From Pseudomonadota bacterium (lineage in GTDB: Bacteria > Pseudomonadota > Gammaproteobacteria > Xanthomonadales > Xanthomonadaceae): a DNA stretch of 64,000 nucleotides. Under the pieces are notes generated by a model. It saw nothing but the letters and a program-made list of their open reading frames with translations, was not told where the DNA came from and did not search any database. Below, piece by piece: positions 29,197-39,840 of this stretch (position 1 is the stretch's first letter; each line of letters begins with the position of its first letter). The position numbers and the translations under genes are program-made. Location of the stretch: the NCBI GenBank assembly GCA_018242445.1, contig JAFEBW010000028.1:62001-126000 (forward strand). Direction: 5' to 3'.

Positions 29197-30030
29197 ATGA
29201 ACCTCTGCGGCTTCCAGGCCGGTCTCGAACATCCGTTCTTCCTGATCGCCGGCCCCTGCGTGATCGAGTCGCTGCAGTTGCAGCTCGACACCGCCGGCCA
29301 GCTCAAGGAAATCACCAGTTCGCTCGGCATTCCCTTCATCTTCAAATCCAGTTTCGACAAGGCCAACCGCACCTCGGGCACCAGCTTCCGTGGCCCCGGT
29401 TTGGAAGAAGGGTTGAAGGTGCTGGCCGAGGTGAAACGGCAGATCGGCGTGCCGGTGCTCACCGACGTGCACGAGTACACGCCGATGGACGAGGTCGCGG
29501 CGGTCGTGGATGTCTTGCAGACGCCAGCTTTCCTCTGTCGCCAGACCGACTTCATTCACAAGGTTGCCAGCGCCGGCAAGCCCGTCAACATCAAGAAGGG
29601 CCAGTTCCTTTCGCCGTGGGAGATGAAGCACGTCGCCGCCAAGGCGCTGGCGACGGGCAACACGCAGGTCATGGTCTGCGAGCGCGGCGCGAGCTTCGGC
29701 TATAACAACCTCGTCTCCGACATGCGTTCGCTCGCGGTCATGCGCGACACCGGCTGCCCGGTGGTGTTCGATGCGACACACTCTGTGCAGTTGCCCGGTG
29801 GCGCCGACGGCAAGTCCGGCGGCCAGCGCGAGTTCGTGCCGGTGCTCGCGCGCGCTGCGGTCGCGGTGGGCGTGGCCGGCGTGTTCATGGAAACGCATCC
29901 CGACCCGGACAAGGCGCTGAGCGACGGGCCGAATGCGTGGCCGCTGGGGCAGATGAGGGCGCTGCTGGAAACCTTGAAGACACTCGATGAAACCACCAAG
30001 CGCAACGGCTTCCTCGAATCGCGAATCTGA
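29197..30030 (+). CDS. kdsA: 3-deoxy-D-manno-octulosonate 8-phosphate synthase
   Basis: Makes KDO-8-phosphate from arabinose-5-phosphate and PEP for lipid A/core synthesis; 277 residues. Features are [71 protein letters not shown] and FMETHPDP, all conserved. ATG 29197 gives [16 protein letters not shown], which matches the family N-terminus. The frame is open about 80 codons further upstream, through the REP pair, but this is very unlikely to be coding. It is followed by eno at 36 bp. Confidence 0.94.
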   Translation: MNLCGFQAGLEHPFFLIAGPCVIESLQLQLDTAGQLKEITSSLGIPFIFKSSFDKANRTSGTSFRGPGLEEGLKVLAEVKRQIGVPVLTDVHEYTPMDEVAAVVDVLQTPAFLCRQTDFIHKVASAGKPVNIKKGQFLSPWEMKHVAAKALATGNTQVMVCERGASFGYNNLVSDMRSLAVMRDTGCPVVFDATHSVQLPGGADGKSGGQREFVPVLARAAVAVGVAGVFMETHPDPDKALSDGPNAWPLGQMRALLETLKTLDETTKRNGFLESRI

Positions 30031-31452
<1,422 letters not shown>

Positions 31453-31465
31453 GGCCGACGCGACC

Positions 31466-31945
31466 ATGTACCGCTTGCTCGCGCTCCTGCTGATCGTCCT
31501 CATCGTTGCCCTGCAGTATCGGCTGTGGCACGGCGAGGGCAGCTGGACGTCCGAGCAGGCGCTGCAGCAGCAGGTGGTGGATCAGCAGACCGAGAACGCG
31601 CGCCTGAAACAACGCAATGCCGCGCTCGCCGCCGAGGTCGAGGACCTCAAGCACGGCCAGGCGGCGGTGGAGGAACGCGCACGCACCGAACTGGGCATGG
31701 TCAAGCCGGGCGAGACCTTCTATCGCGTGGTCGAGCCGGCCGATCCGAACGCCAACCCGGCGCCCGAGGACATTCCCGAGGATGCCGGCTCGCCGGCTTC
31801 GACGGCATCGAGCGCTTCGCGTTCCGCATCGGACGCATCGGCTGCGAGCACAGCTTCGCCGAGTGCCCGGCCGACGCGCAAGCGCGTCAACGGCAAATCG
31901 CCCGCCGGCGCCGCATCGCCGGCGACGACGTCCTCCCCGCGATGA
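31466..31945 (+). CDS. ftsB: Cell-division protein FtsB
   Basis: A bitopic divisome protein that joins FtsL and FtsQ. 159 residues: a membrane span (about 3-20), then a coiled coil with QQQVVDQQTENARLKQRNAA and LAAEVEDLKHGQAAVEERAR, then the conserved ELGMVKPGETFYRVV. Beyond residue 95 there is a Ser/Ala-rich tail of about 60 residues that E. coli FtsB (103 residues) lacks. Its position between eno and ispD is the standard one. The stop overlaps ispD as ATGA. Confidence 0.93.
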   Translation: MYRLLALLLIVLIVALQYRLWHGEGSWTSEQALQQQVVDQQTENARLKQRNAALAAEVEDLKHGQAAVEERARTELGMVKPGETFYRVVEPADPNANPAPEDIPEDAGSPASTASSASRSASDASAASTASPSARPTRKRVNGKSPAGAASPATTSSPR

Positions 31946-32643
31946 TCTGGGCGATCGTGCCGGCGGCGGGTTCCGGCACGCGTTGCGGCGGCGAGGTGCC
32001 GAAGCAACATCGCTTGCTGGATGGCAAACCGATGATCGCGCGCACGCTCGCGCGCTTGCTGGAACATCCTGCCATCGAAGGCGCGATGGTGGCATTGGCG
32101 GCGGACGATCCGCACTGGACGGGCATCCCGCATGGTCTCGCCAAGCCGGTGTTGACCTGCACCGGCGGCAGCGACCGCGCCGCGTCGGTGCTCGCCGCGC
32201 TGCGCGCCTTGCCCGCTCACGTCGCCGACGACGCATTGGTGCTGGTTCACGATGCCGCGCGTCCGTGCGTGCGAACCGACGACATCGCGCGCTTGATCGC
32301 CGCCGCGCAAGACTATCCCGCTGGCGCACTGCTGGCCACGCCGGTGCGAGATACCCTCAAGCGCGCGGATGCGACGGGCCGCGTGGATGCCACCGTGCCG
32401 CGCGCGTCGTTGTGGCGCGCACTCACCCCGCAGGCGTTCCGTCGCGGGCTGCTCACGCAGGCGTTGCAACGCGCACGCGATGATGGGCTGGCCATCACCG
32501 ACGAGGCGATGGCGATCGAGCGCATGGGTCTGCATCCGGCGCTGGTCGCGGGCCGCGAGGACAACATCAAGGTGACGGTCGCGGAGGATTTGGCTTTGGC
32601 CGAGCACATCCTCGCCATCCAGCAAGCGGAGGCATGGCCATGA
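31942..32643 (+). CDS. ispD: 2-C-methyl-D-erythritol 4-phosphate cytidylyltransferase
   Basis: Third step of the MEP isoprenoid pathway: transfers CMP to methylerythritol phosphate. 233 residues. The nucleotide-binding start is [20 protein letters not shown], then [25 protein letters not shown] and the C-terminal [17 protein letters not shown]. The start overlaps the ftsB stop by 4 bp and the end overlaps ispF by 10 bp, so ftsB-ispD-ispF is an operon, probably with eno upstream. Confidence 0.95.
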   Translation: MIWAIVPAAGSGTRCGGEVPKQHRLLDGKPMIARTLARLLEHPAIEGAMVALAADDPHWTGIPHGLAKPVLTCTGGSDRAASVLAALRALPAHVADDALVLVHDAARPCVRTDDIARLIAAAQDYPAGALLATPVRDTLKRADATGRVDATVPRASLWRALTPQAFRRGLLTQALQRARDDGLAITDEAMAIERMGLHPALVAGREDNIKVTVAEDLALAEHILAIQQAEAWP

Positions 32644-33128
32644 TGCCCGCGATCCGCATCGGTCAGGGCTTCGATGCGCACGCGTTCGCCGATGGCGACC
32701 ACCTGATGCTCGGCGGCGTGCGCGTGCCGCACGTGTGCGGGGTGGCGGCGCATTCGGACGGCGACGTGGTCATCCATGCGTTGTGCGACGCCATCCTCGG
32801 CGCGCTGGCGCTGGGCGACATCGGCCAGCATTTTCCGCCATCCGATCCGCAATGGCGCGACGCGGACAGCCGGCGCTTCCTGCGCCATTGCGTCGAGCTG
32901 GCGCATGGGCGCGGGTGGGTCATCGGCAACGCGGACGTGACCTGCATCTGCGAGCGCCCGAAAATCGGCCCGCACGCGCAGGCGATGCGCGCGATCCTCG
33001 CCGACGATCTGCGCGTCGACCTCGGTGCGGTGTCGGTGAAGGCCACCACCACCGAGCGCATGGGTTTTTGCGGGCGCGAGGAAGGCATCGCGGCGATGGC
33101 CGTGGTGCTGCTGCACGCGGCGGCGTGA
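32634..33128 (+). CDS. ispF: 2-C-methyl-D-erythritol 2,4-cyclodiphosphate synthase
   Basis: Closes the cyclodiphosphate ring in the MEP pathway using a metal ion. 164 residues from ATG 32634; ATG 32640 and 32643 are also possible and give the more typical start [15 protein letters not shown]. Metal-binding Asp/His are in [26 protein letters not shown] and [35 protein letters not shown] is the C-terminal signature. It directly follows ispD, as expected. Confidence 0.95.
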   Translation: MAMMPAIRIGQGFDAHAFADGDHLMLGGVRVPHVCGVAAHSDGDVVIHALCDAILGALALGDIGQHFPPSDPQWRDADSRRFLRHCVELAHGRGWVIGNADVTCICERPKIGPHAQAMRAILADDLRVDLGAVSVKATTTERMGFCGREEGIAAMAVVLLHAAA

Positions 33129-33138
33129 GCGCCTCCGC

Positions 33139-34167
33139 ATGAGTGTCGTTGCAATCGCTCCGTTCGGCCCGCCGGTCTTGCAGGCGCGCATGCGCGTCGC
33201 GCCGGAGGATTTTTTCGTCGAGGAGTTGCCCGCCTTCGAGGCCAGCGGCAGCGGCGAGCACCTGTTGCTGACGGTCGAAAAACGCGGCATGAATACGGCC
33301 TTCGCCGCGTCGATGATCGCCCGCTGGGCCGGCGTGCCGGAGTCGGCGGTCAGTTTCGCCGGCATGAAGGATCGCCACGCGGTCACGCGGCAGCGATTCT
33401 CCGTGCATCTGCCCGGGCGCGATGCGCCGGACGTGGCCGCTCTGGCATCGGACGACCTGCGCGTGCTCGATGCCACCCGCCACGCCCGCAAATTGCAACG
33501 TGGTGCGCTGCGCGGCAATCGCTTCGCGTTGGCGCTGCGCGAGGTCGTCGGTGAACGCGATACCATCGAGACGCGCCTGCGCTTGATCCGCGAACGCGGT
33601 TTCCCGAATGCCTTCGGCGAGCAGCGTTTCGGTCGCGAAGGCGGCAACCTCGACGCCGCGCGGGCGATGTTCGCAGGGCGTCGGATGCGCCGTGAACAGC
33701 GCTCGATCCTGCTGTCGGCAGCGCGTTCGGAACTGTTCAACCGCGTGCTCGCCGTGCGCGTGCGTGATGGCAACTGGGACGCCGGCCTGCCCGGCGAGGT
33801 ATGGATGCTCGACGGCAGCCACAGCGTGTTCGGCCCCGAACCCGAGCCTTCGGCGCTCGCCGAACGCGCGGCGCGGCTGGACATCCACCCGACCGGCCCC
33901 TTGTGGGGCAGGGGAGAATTGCGCACGCAGGTTGCCTGCCGCGATCTGGAAATCGCCGCGCTCGCCGACTTCACCGATATGCGCACCGGGCTGGAACAGG
34001 CCGACTTGCGGCAGGAGCGCCGCGCGCTGCGTGTTCCTGCGCGTGATCTGACGTGGCAATGGCACGCGAACGGCGTGCTCGAACTGGCCTTCGACCTGCC
34101 GGCCGGAAGCTATGCGACCAGCCTGCTGCACGCGCTGGGCCCGGTGGCGGATGCCGCCGCGCCGTAG
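33139..34167 (+). CDS. truD: tRNA pseudouridine-13 synthase TruD
   Basis: Makes pseudouridine at position 13 of tRNA-Glu. 342 residues. The catalytic Asp is in [20 protein letters not shown] (near residue 79); [20 protein letters not shown], the TruD insertion domain, and [11 protein letters not shown] at the C-terminus are present. It starts 10 bp after ispF. The neighbour order ispD-ispF-truD-(surE-pcm) is the classic gammaproteobacterial one; here two small lipoprotein genes and an Smr gene lie between truD and surE. Confidence 0.95.
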   Translation: MSVVAIAPFGPPVLQARMRVAPEDFFVEELPAFEASGSGEHLLLTVEKRGMNTAFAASMIARWAGVPESAVSFAGMKDRHAVTRQRFSVHLPGRDAPDVAALASDDLRVLDATRHARKLQRGALRGNRFALALREVVGERDTIETRLRLIRERGFPNAFGEQRFGREGGNLDAARAMFAGRRMRREQRSILLSAARSELFNRVLAVRVRDGNWDAGLPGEVWMLDGSHSVFGPEPEPSALAERAARLDIHPTGPLWGRGELRTQVACRDLEIAALADFTDMRTGLEQADLRQERRALRVPARDLTWQWHANGVLELAFDLPAGSYATSLLHALGPVADAAAP

Positions 34168-34203
34168 CGGCCGGATCATCCGACGGACGGCTCGCCACGG
34201 CAC

Positions 34204-34231
34204 TTGTGCGCGCCCGGGGGCGGCGTAGAGT
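34204..34231 (+). promoter_or_regulatory. Promoter of the first small lipoprotein gene
   Basis: TTGTGC (34204-34209) and TAGAGT (34226-34231), 16 bases apart, lie about 55 bases upstream of ATG 34287. The second lipoprotein gene has the same arrangement. Confidence 0.55.
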
Positions 34232-34286
34232 GAGCTTCACGTCCATGCCGGGCGGCGTGGATCGTGCGGTTCCACGGGAGACGAAC

Positions 34287-34520
34287 ATGAACGTCAAGGC
34301 GATCGTGTTGACCGGGCTCGCATGCGGCGTGGCGAGCCTCACCGGGTGTGCGAGCATGCACCAGCAGAGCGTGGCGAGCGCGCAGCCGCTCACGGTGACC
34401 GGCGAGAATCTGGATGTGGCCTACATGAACCGCGTCAATGAACAGGCGCGGGCGCGCGGCGACGTGGTGATCTGGATCAATCCACCGCAAAAGCCAACGC
34501 AGGCCGCAGCGCACGAGTGA
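34287..34520 (+). CDS. Small lipoprotein, first of a related pair
   Basis: A 77-residue lipoprotein of unknown function. The signal peptide ends in ASLTGC (lipid Cys near 21). The mature part has TVTGENLDVAYMNRVNEQAR, then ARGDVVIWINPPQKP. The pattern VNxQAxxxGxxVxWxNPPQ is shared with the next gene, so the two appear to be paralogues. GGGAG lies 8 bases before the start, and a promoter is seen at 34204-34231. Confidence 0.72.
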   Translation: MNVKAIVLTGLACGVASLTGCASMHQQSVASAQPLTVTGENLDVAYMNRVNEQARARGDVVIWINPPQKPTQAAAHE

Positions 34521-34602
34521 ACGCGGGTTTCGCGCGTGCGCCGCGCGCGTGGCGGCTCATGCTTCGCGCCCTGAATCCGACGCGAACGGTCGTCGCTGCC
34601 CC

Positions 34603-34630
34603 TTGCGTGGCCGCGTGGACACGGTAGATT
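34603..34630 (+). promoter_or_regulatory. Promoter of the second small lipoprotein gene
   Basis: TTGCGT (34603-34608) and TAGATT (34625-34630), again 16 bases apart and 52 bases upstream of ATG 34683. Both box sequences and spacing resemble the first copy. Confidence 0.6.
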
Positions 34631-34682
34631 GTCGGCATTCGCCGCACCGTGTGGCGACGACCACCGAACGAGGGATGCGACG

Positions 34683-34907
34683 ATGAAATCCAGGATGGCG
34701 CTGTGGATGCTGCTGGCGATGGCGGTCACGGCGATGGCGGGCTGCTCCAGCCTGCACCGCAAGGGCGACCCCAGCGCGTGGCAGCCGGCGGCGCGCGGTG
34801 GCGTGGATCAAGCCTTTGTGGCCAAGGTGAATGCGCAGGCGGCGCAGAACGGCACCCAGGTGCTCTGGAACCAGCCGCCGCAGGCGTCGGTGTCGAACGG
34901 TCACTGA
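34683..34907 (+). CDS. Small lipoprotein, second of a related pair
   Basis: A 74-residue lipoprotein with the signal MKSRMALWMLLAMAVTAMAG and lipid Cys at 21. The mature part contains GVDQAFVAKVNAQAAQNGTQ followed by VLWNQPPQ, closely parallel to the first copy. Start codons of the two genes are 396 bases apart and each has its own promoter. Function is unknown; outer- or inner-membrane anchoring cannot be decided, although Ser-Ser after the Cys favours the outer membrane. Confidence 0.72.
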   Translation: MKSRMALWMLLAMAVTAMAGCSSLHRKGDPSAWQPAARGGVDQAFVAKVNAQAAQNGTQVLWNQPPQASVSNGH

Positions 34908-34955
34908 CGGCTTGCCCGGCGCACGGCAGAGGTCGCGACGCCGGTTTCTCGGGGT

Positions 34956-35519
34956 TCACTTCGGTCGCTTCCTCGCCAGCAGTGCCAGCACCGTGCCCGA
35001 TCCGCCGCACGCGGCGGGTGCCGATGCGAATGCCAGCACGCTGGCGCGCCGATGCAGCATGCGTTCGACCATGCCCTTGAGCACCGGCCCGCGCGGCGAG
35101 TGCCAGCCGCGTCCATGCACGATGCGCACGCAGCGGCGGCCTTCCTTCAGTGCGTGGATGAAAAACTCCCGCAACGCGGCCTCGGCGGAACGTTCGTCCA
35201 GCCCGTGCAGGTCGATCTCGTCCTCGATGGCGAATTGCCCGCGGCGCAGCCGGCGCAGCACGTCGGGCGACACCTCGTCGCGCCGCCACGCGACCGCTTC
35301 GCCCAAGGCCTCCGCCAGCGCAACGGGATCGGCCCGGCGCGACTGCTCCAGCGCCATCCGTTCGTCGGCCGCGCGGTATGCGGCCGGCGCCTTGCGGCGC
35401 GGCGGCCTCGGCGGTTCGGGCGCGTCGGGCAGGCGGCGCACCGGGCCGATGGCGGTGCGGAACAAGGCCGCATCGTCCTCGTCGCCGGCATTCCCGTCCG
35501 TGTCCGCAGGTTTGCGCAT
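34956..35519 (-). CDS. Smr-domain endonuclease-like protein
   Basis: A 187-residue protein with a C-terminal Smr (MutS-related) domain. The signature is EIDLHGLDERSAEAALREF near residue 98 followed by CVRIVHGRGWHSPRGPVLKG. Such stand-alone Smr proteins are DNA nickases or ribosome-associated nucleases; which applies here is not decided. The N-terminal 90 residues are charged and Arg/Pro-rich. It is divergent from surE and convergent with the lipoprotein genes. Confidence 0.87.
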   Translation of the reverse strand: MRKPADTDGNAGDEDDAALFRTAIGPVRRLPDAPEPPRPPRRKAPAAYRAADERMALEQSRRADPVALAEALGEAVAWRRDEVSPDVLRRLRRGQFAIEDEIDLHGLDERSAEAALREFFIHALKEGRRCVRIVHGRGWHSPRGPVLKGMVERMLHRRASVLAFASAPAACGGSGTVLALLARKRPK

Positions 35520-35727
35520 GTCCGCAGGCTAGCAGAATGGCGTGATGCCCCGGCACATGCCGTGGCTGCATCGCATCCGCGCAGGGTGGATGCGCCACCG
35601 GATGATGCACTGGCGATCCCGATACACCGCGCGGTCATGGCAAAATGAAGGCCTTGGACGTCGCCTCGGCGATGCTCTTTCGAACATCGAACCACCGCGC
35701 TGCCCGGCAGCGCCCAACGGAAGCCGC

Positions 35728-36507
35728 ATGCGCGTACTGGTGAGCAATGACGATGGCGTGGATGCACCGGGCATCCGCATCCTTGCCGCCGAATTGCGCA
35801 CGGCCGGGCACGAGGTGTGGGTGGTGGCGCCCGACCGCGACCATTCCGGGGCCAGCAACTCGCTCACCCTGGATCGGCCGATCCGGGTCACGCAAGTCGA
35901 TGCGGCCACGTGGCGGGTGTTCGGCACCCCGACCGACTGCGTGCACGTCGCCCTCGGCGGTTTGCTGGAACTCGAACCGGACATCGTGGTCTCGGGCATC
36001 AACAGCTCGGCCAACCTCGGCGACGACGTGATCTATTCGGGCACCGTCGCCGCGGCGATGGAAGGGCGCTTCCTCGGCCTGCCGTCGATCGCGGTCTCGT
36101 GCGTGAGCCGCGATCATGTCGCCCGCCATTACGAAACGGCCGCACGCGCCGCCATCGAAATCACCGCGCGCCTGCTGGTCGATCCGCTGCCCGCCGACAC
36201 CATCCTCAACGTCAACGTGCCGGATCTGCCGTGGGCGCAGATCCGCGGTTTCGAGGCCGGCCGCCTCGGCCAGCGCCATCGCGCCGGCCCGTGCATCCGC
36301 CAGACCGACCCGCGTGGCCGTCCCTTGTGGTGGATCGGCGCCCCCGGCGATGCGGATGACGCCGGCCCGGGCACCGACTTCCATTCGGTGCACGCCGGCT
36401 TCGTGGCGATCAGCCCGATCCATGTGGACCTGACCCGCTATCAGGCGCTGGACAAGGTCGCACGCTGGGCCGGTGCGCTCGGGCAGGCGCTGCGGGTGGA
36501 CGCATGA
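35728..36507 (+). CDS. surE: 5'/3'-nucleotidase SurE
   Basis: A metal-dependent nucleoside monophosphate phosphatase, 259 residues. The active site is [14 protein letters not shown] (Asp-Asp near residue 8) with [17 protein letters not shown] and [20 protein letters not shown]; all four conserved regions are present. ATG 35728 gives the usual compact start. The stop overlaps pcm as ATGA. surE-pcm-yqaA-nlpD here is a continuous operon. Confidence 0.95.
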   Translation: MRVLVSNDDGVDAPGIRILAAELRTAGHEVWVVAPDRDHSGASNSLTLDRPIRVTQVDAATWRVFGTPTDCVHVALGGLLELEPDIVVSGINSSANLGDDVIYSGTVAAAMEGRFLGLPSIAVSCVSRDHVARHYETAARAAIEITARLLVDPLPADTILNVNVPDLPWAQIRGFEAGRLGQRHRAGPCIRQTDPRGRPLWWIGAPGDADDAGPGTDFHSVHAGFVAISPIHVDLTRYQALDKVARWAGALGQALRVDA

Positions 36508-37178
36508 ACGGCTCGATCCAGGGCTCGGGCATGACCGGCCAGCGTGCCCGCGAACGCTTGATCGAACGGCTGCGCGGCGAGGGCATCCGCGACGAGCGCG
36601 TGCTCACCGCGATGCGCCAGGTGCCGCGCCATCTGTTCATCGACGAGGCGCTGGCCAGCCGCGCCTACGAGGACACCGCGCTGCCGATCGGCAAGAGCCA
36701 GACGATCTCGCAGCCGTGGGTGGTGGCGCGCATGACCGAGGCCCTGCTCGCGCCGGTGCATCCGGCCATCCCGCCGCCGCGCCGCGTGCTGGAGATCGGC
36801 ACCGGCTCGGGCTATCAGGCGGCGGTGCTGTCGCTGCTGGTGGAGCAGGTGTACACCGTCGAGCGCATCGACGAGTTGTTGCGCGGCGCGCGCAAGCGCT
36901 TCCGCCAACTGGGCTTGAAAAACGTCGCCACCCGCAACGCCGATGGCCGCCTCGGCTGGCCCGAACACGCCCCCTTCGATGCGATCATCGTCACCGCTGC
37001 CGGCGCGGCGGTGGAAATCGACCTGCTCGCGCAATTGGAACCGCACGGCGTGCTCGTCGCACCCATCGGCGAGAAAGACACGCAGGTTCTCCAGCGCTGG
37101 CGCAACACCGAGGAAGGCTGGGCGCCGGAGAGCCTGGGCAACGTGGTGTTCGTGCCGCTGCTGCCGGGAGTGGCGTGA
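36504..37178 (+). CDS. pcm: Protein-L-isoaspartate O-methyltransferase
   Basis: Repairs isoaspartyl residues in aged proteins with S-adenosylmethionine, 224 residues. The SAM-binding site is [19 protein letters not shown] near residue 95, with [20 protein letters not shown] (substrate contact) and [20 protein letters not shown] following. The start overlaps surE by 4 bp. The length is typical. Confidence 0.95.
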   Translation: MNGSIQGSGMTGQRARERLIERLRGEGIRDERVLTAMRQVPRHLFIDEALASRAYEDTALPIGKSQTISQPWVVARMTEALLAPVHPAIPPPRRVLEIGTGSGYQAAVLSLLVEQVYTVERIDELLRGARKRFRQLGLKNVATRNADGRLGWPEHAPFDAIIVTAAGAAVEIDLLAQLEPHGVLVAPIGEKDTQVLQRWRNTEEGWAPESLGNVVFVPLLPGVA

Positions 37179-37219
37179 ATGCCGTTGCGCTTCGTTGATC
37201 CAGCGCGGCCGCCCCGCGC

Positions 37220-37819
37220 ATGAAGTTGTTCAAGCCCCTGTACGAACGCGCGCTGGTGTGGGCCGCGCACAAACGCGCGCCGGCGATCCTGTTCGCGCTC
37301 AGCCTGTGCGAGGCGGTGTTTTTCCCGATCGCCCCGGAAGTGATGCTGGCGCCGATGTGCCTTGCGCGGCGCGAGCGCGCGCTGCGTTTCGCCGCGATCA
37401 GCCTGTCCGGTTCCCTGGTCGGCATGTCGATCGGTTACACCCTGGGCTATTTCGCGATCGACTGGCTGCGGCCGTGGATCGAACGCTTCGGTTACGCCGG
37501 CGTCTTCCACGACATCGAGCGACAGGCCAGCGACCCGGTGAAAGGCTTCTGGGCCCTGCTGGTGGCCGGCTTCGTGCCGATCCCGTTCAAGATCTTCACG
37601 CTCGCCTCCGGCGCGGTGCACATGCCGCTGCTGCCGTTCTTCGCCGGCGCGACCATCGGCCGCGGCAAACGCGTGTTCCTCGTGGCCGGGGCGATCAAGC
37701 TCGGCGGCGAAAAAGGCGAGGCGATGCTGCACCGCTGGATCGAACCGGTGGGCTGGGCCTGCCTGCTACTCTTGGCGGCACTGGCCGCATGGTTGTACTG
37801 GCGGAGCGGACACGCATGA
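37220..37819 (+). CDS. yqaA: YqaA-like DedA/VTT-family membrane protein
   Basis: A 199-residue inner-membrane protein of the SNARE-associated/VTT (DedA) superfamily, to which lipid carrier recycling roles have been assigned. It has about four hydrophobic segments, FPIAPEVMLAPMCLA near residue 36 and the motif GFVPIPFKIFTLASGAVHMP near residue 115. It keeps the position between pcm and nlpD seen in Xanthomonas and Pseudomonas. Its stop overlaps the nlpD start as ATGA. Confidence 0.88.
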   Translation: MKLFKPLYERALVWAAHKRAPAILFALSLCEAVFFPIAPEVMLAPMCLARRERALRFAAISLSGSLVGMSIGYTLGYFAIDWLRPWIERFGYAGVFHDIERQASDPVKGFWALLVAGFVPIPFKIFTLASGAVHMPLLPFFAGATIGRGKRVFLVAGAIKLGGEKGEAMLHRWIEPVGWACLLLLAALAAWLYWRSGHA

Positions 37820-38730
37820 ACGAGGGTGCCGGCACCACGTACACGCGGCTTGCGCGATGGTTCGCGCTGCTGGCGCTCGCCGTGCTGCTGGTTGCCTGTG
37901 GTGAATCGCACGTGGTGCGGCGCACGCCGGAAATCCGCAGCCCCGCGCGTGCCGCGCAGCCGCCCGCCCATCATGCAGGCATGGATGAGGTGGTGGTGGT
38001 GCGCGGCGACACCTTGTACGGCGTGGCGTTCCGCAACGGCATGGATTTCCGCGAACTGGCGGCGATCAACGGCATCGGGCCGCCGTACACGATCTATGTC
38101 GGCCAGGTGTTGCGACTGCGCGGTGCGCATGCGGGGGCGACACGCACGCCGGTTCCGGTGGCCGCGATTCCCGTGCGGGAATCGCCACCGGTGCGCAGGC
38201 TTCCGCCGCCATCGGAATCTGTTTCCTTTCCGCCATCGACGCCGGCGATGGCGACGTCGCCGCAGCATCCGCAACCCGTACCGAACCCGCGCACAGAAGA
38301 TGTGTCGTCATCGACGCCGTCGGCGGCGATCCTGCCTGCCGATACGGCAACCGTCGGCGGCATCCGCTGGCGCTGGCCGGCCAGCGGCGCGCTGCTGGAG
38401 CGCTTCGCGCCGGGCGACGCCACGAGGCAAGGCATCGACATCGCCGGACACGCCGGCGACCCCGTGGCGGCTGCTGCCGATGGCGTGGTGGTGTATTCGG
38501 GGTCGGGGCTGGTCGGCTACGGCGAACTGGTCATCATCAAGCACTCCGACGAATGGCTCTCGGCCTACGGCCACAACCGCAAGCGGCTGGTCTCCGAAGG
38601 CCAGCGCGTGCGCGCCGGGCAGCCGATCGCGGAGATGGGCAGCACCGGCGCCACCCACGACGAGCTGCATTTCGAGATCCGCCGCAACGGTCGCCCGGTG
38701 GATCCGCTGCAGTACCTGCCGGCGCGTTGA
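37816..38730 (+). CDS. nlpD: NlpD-like LysM/M23 lipoprotein (amidase activator)
   Basis: A 304-residue lipoprotein that, by family, activates the AmiC amidase at the septum. The signal ends in AVLLVAC (lipid Cys near 27). A LysM domain (about 55-95) starts VVVVRGDTLYGVAFRNGMDF and ends YTIYVGQVLRL. After a Pro/Ser-rich linker comes the M23 domain (about 175-300) with GIDIAGHAGDPVAAAADGVV and HDELHFEIRRNGRPVDPLQY. The first zinc His is replaced (GIDIAG rather than HxGxD), as in degenerate activating members. No rpoS follows. Confidence 0.9.
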   Translation: MNEGAGTTYTRLARWFALLALAVLLVACGESHVVRRTPEIRSPARAAQPPAHHAGMDEVVVVRGDTLYGVAFRNGMDFRELAAINGIGPPYTIYVGQVLRLRGAHAGATRTPVPVAAIPVRESPPVRRLPPPSESVSFPPSTPAMATSPQHPQPVPNPRTEDVSSSTPSAAILPADTATVGGIRWRWPASGALLERFAPGDATRQGIDIAGHAGDPVAAAADGVVVYSGSGLVGYGELVIIKHSDEWLSAYGHNRKRLVSEGQRVRAGQPIAEMGSTGATHDELHFEIRRNGRPVDPLQYLPAR

Positions 38731-38802
38731 TGCGGCAGCGAACGCGCATGCCAGTGCAGATGCAATGCGCGAGATGTCGTGAACGCCATGCTGCGTCGCG
38801 AA

Positions 38803-38831
38803 ATGACATCCGGTCGCGACATCCGTAGATT
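38803..38831 (+). promoter_or_regulatory. Promoter of the lysozyme gene
   Basis: ATGACA (38803-38808) and TAGATT (38826-38831) with 17 bases between, 58 bases upstream of ATG 38890. The match to the vegetative consensus is good. Confidence 0.55.
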
Positions 38832-38889
38832 GCGCGCGGGGTTTCGCCAGCTGCGCCACCTTCACCGCTCATCTTCCGGAGACATTCCG

Positions 38890-39783
38890 ATGTCGGTTGC
38901 ATCGTGCTTGAAGACGTTTTCCCTTGCGCTGGCCGTCGTGCCGCTCGCGGCTGCGGCAACGCCCACCGCAGCCGTCAAGTCCGGGTCGATGCCGCAAGGC
39001 ACGCCGATGAACTGGCAGCAGCAGTTGAACCCGCAGATTCCGTCCGCGCTCGCCGCACGCATCGTGATGTACGACCACCCGATGGGTTCGCAGATTCGTC
39101 TGCATGAAGGCAGCTTGCAGATTCTAGGGCACCCGCAGATCAACCATCCGATGACCGCATCGGTTGCCGGCATGGATGTCAGCGGCTATCAGGGCAACGT
39201 GAACTGGTCGGCGGCGTGGAACAACGGTGCGCGCTTCGCCTACGTCAAGGCCACCGAAGGCACGTATTACAAGAATCCGTATTTCAACCAGCAGTACCTC
39301 GGCTCGTACTACGCCGGCATGATCCGCGGCTCGTACCATTTCGCCCGGCCCGATACCACCAGCGGCGCCACGCAGGCCGACTATTTCGTCGATCACGGCG
39401 GCGGCTGGTCGAAGGACGGCAAAACCCTGCCGGGCGCGCTGGACATGGAATGGAACCCCTACGGCTCGTCCTGTTACGGGCTGAGCCAGCGGCAGATGGC
39501 GGCGTGGGTCACCTCGTTCAGCAACGAATACTACCGGCGCACGAAGCGCTGGCCGGTGATCTACACCAGCAACAGCTGGTGGTCGCAGTGCGTGGGCACG
39601 GCCGGCAACTTCAGCAACAACAGCCCGCTGTGGGTGGCGCGCTACGCCTCGGCGGTGGGTGCGCTGCCGTGGCCGTGGGGTTTCTACACGATCTGGCAAT
39701 ACGCCGATTCGGGGATCTTCCCGGGCGACCAGAACTCGTTCAACGGCGCGTACAGCCGCCTGCAGGCGCTGGCGAACGGTTGA
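38890..39783 (+). CDS. Secreted GH25 (Chalaropsis-type) lysozyme
   Basis: A 297-residue exported muramidase that cuts the glycan strands of peptidoglycan. The signal peptide is about residues 1-23 (ending PLAAAA). The GH25 domain runs from about 95 to the end: VAGMDVSGYQGNVNWSAAW (catalytic Asp), FAYVKATEGTYYKNPYF, GSYHFARPDTTSGATQADYF, ALDMEWNPYG (catalytic Asp/Glu) and TIWQYADSG. These are typical of actinobacterial and fungal enzymes. CGGAGA lies 9 bases before ATG 38890. It is followed by a REP element and a convergent gene. Confidence 0.93.
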   Translation: MSVASCLKTFSLALAVVPLAAAATPTAAVKSGSMPQGTPMNWQQQLNPQIPSALAARIVMYDHPMGSQIRLHEGSLQILGHPQINHPMTASVAGMDVSGYQGNVNWSAAWNNGARFAYVKATEGTYYKNPYFNQQYLGSYYAGMIRGSYHFARPDTTSGATQADYFVDHGGGWSKDGKTLPGALDMEWNPYGSSCYGLSQRQMAAWVTSFSNEYYRRTKRWPVIYTSNSWWSQCVGTAGNFSNNSPLWVARYASAVGALPWPWGFYTIWQYADSGIFPGDQNSFNGAYSRLQALANG

Positions 39784-39796
39784 GCATCATTTCAAT

Positions 39797-39822
39797 CCTC
39801 CCCCGCAAGCGGGGGAGGGTCG
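39797..39822. repeat. Single REP element, family A
   Basis: CCTCCCCCGC-aa-GCGGGGGAGG with the GGTCGG foot. It lies between the stops of the convergent lysozyme and zinc-ribbon genes and could act as a terminator for both. Confidence 0.8.
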
Positions 39823-39840
39823 GTTCGAGTTGCTTGAAGT

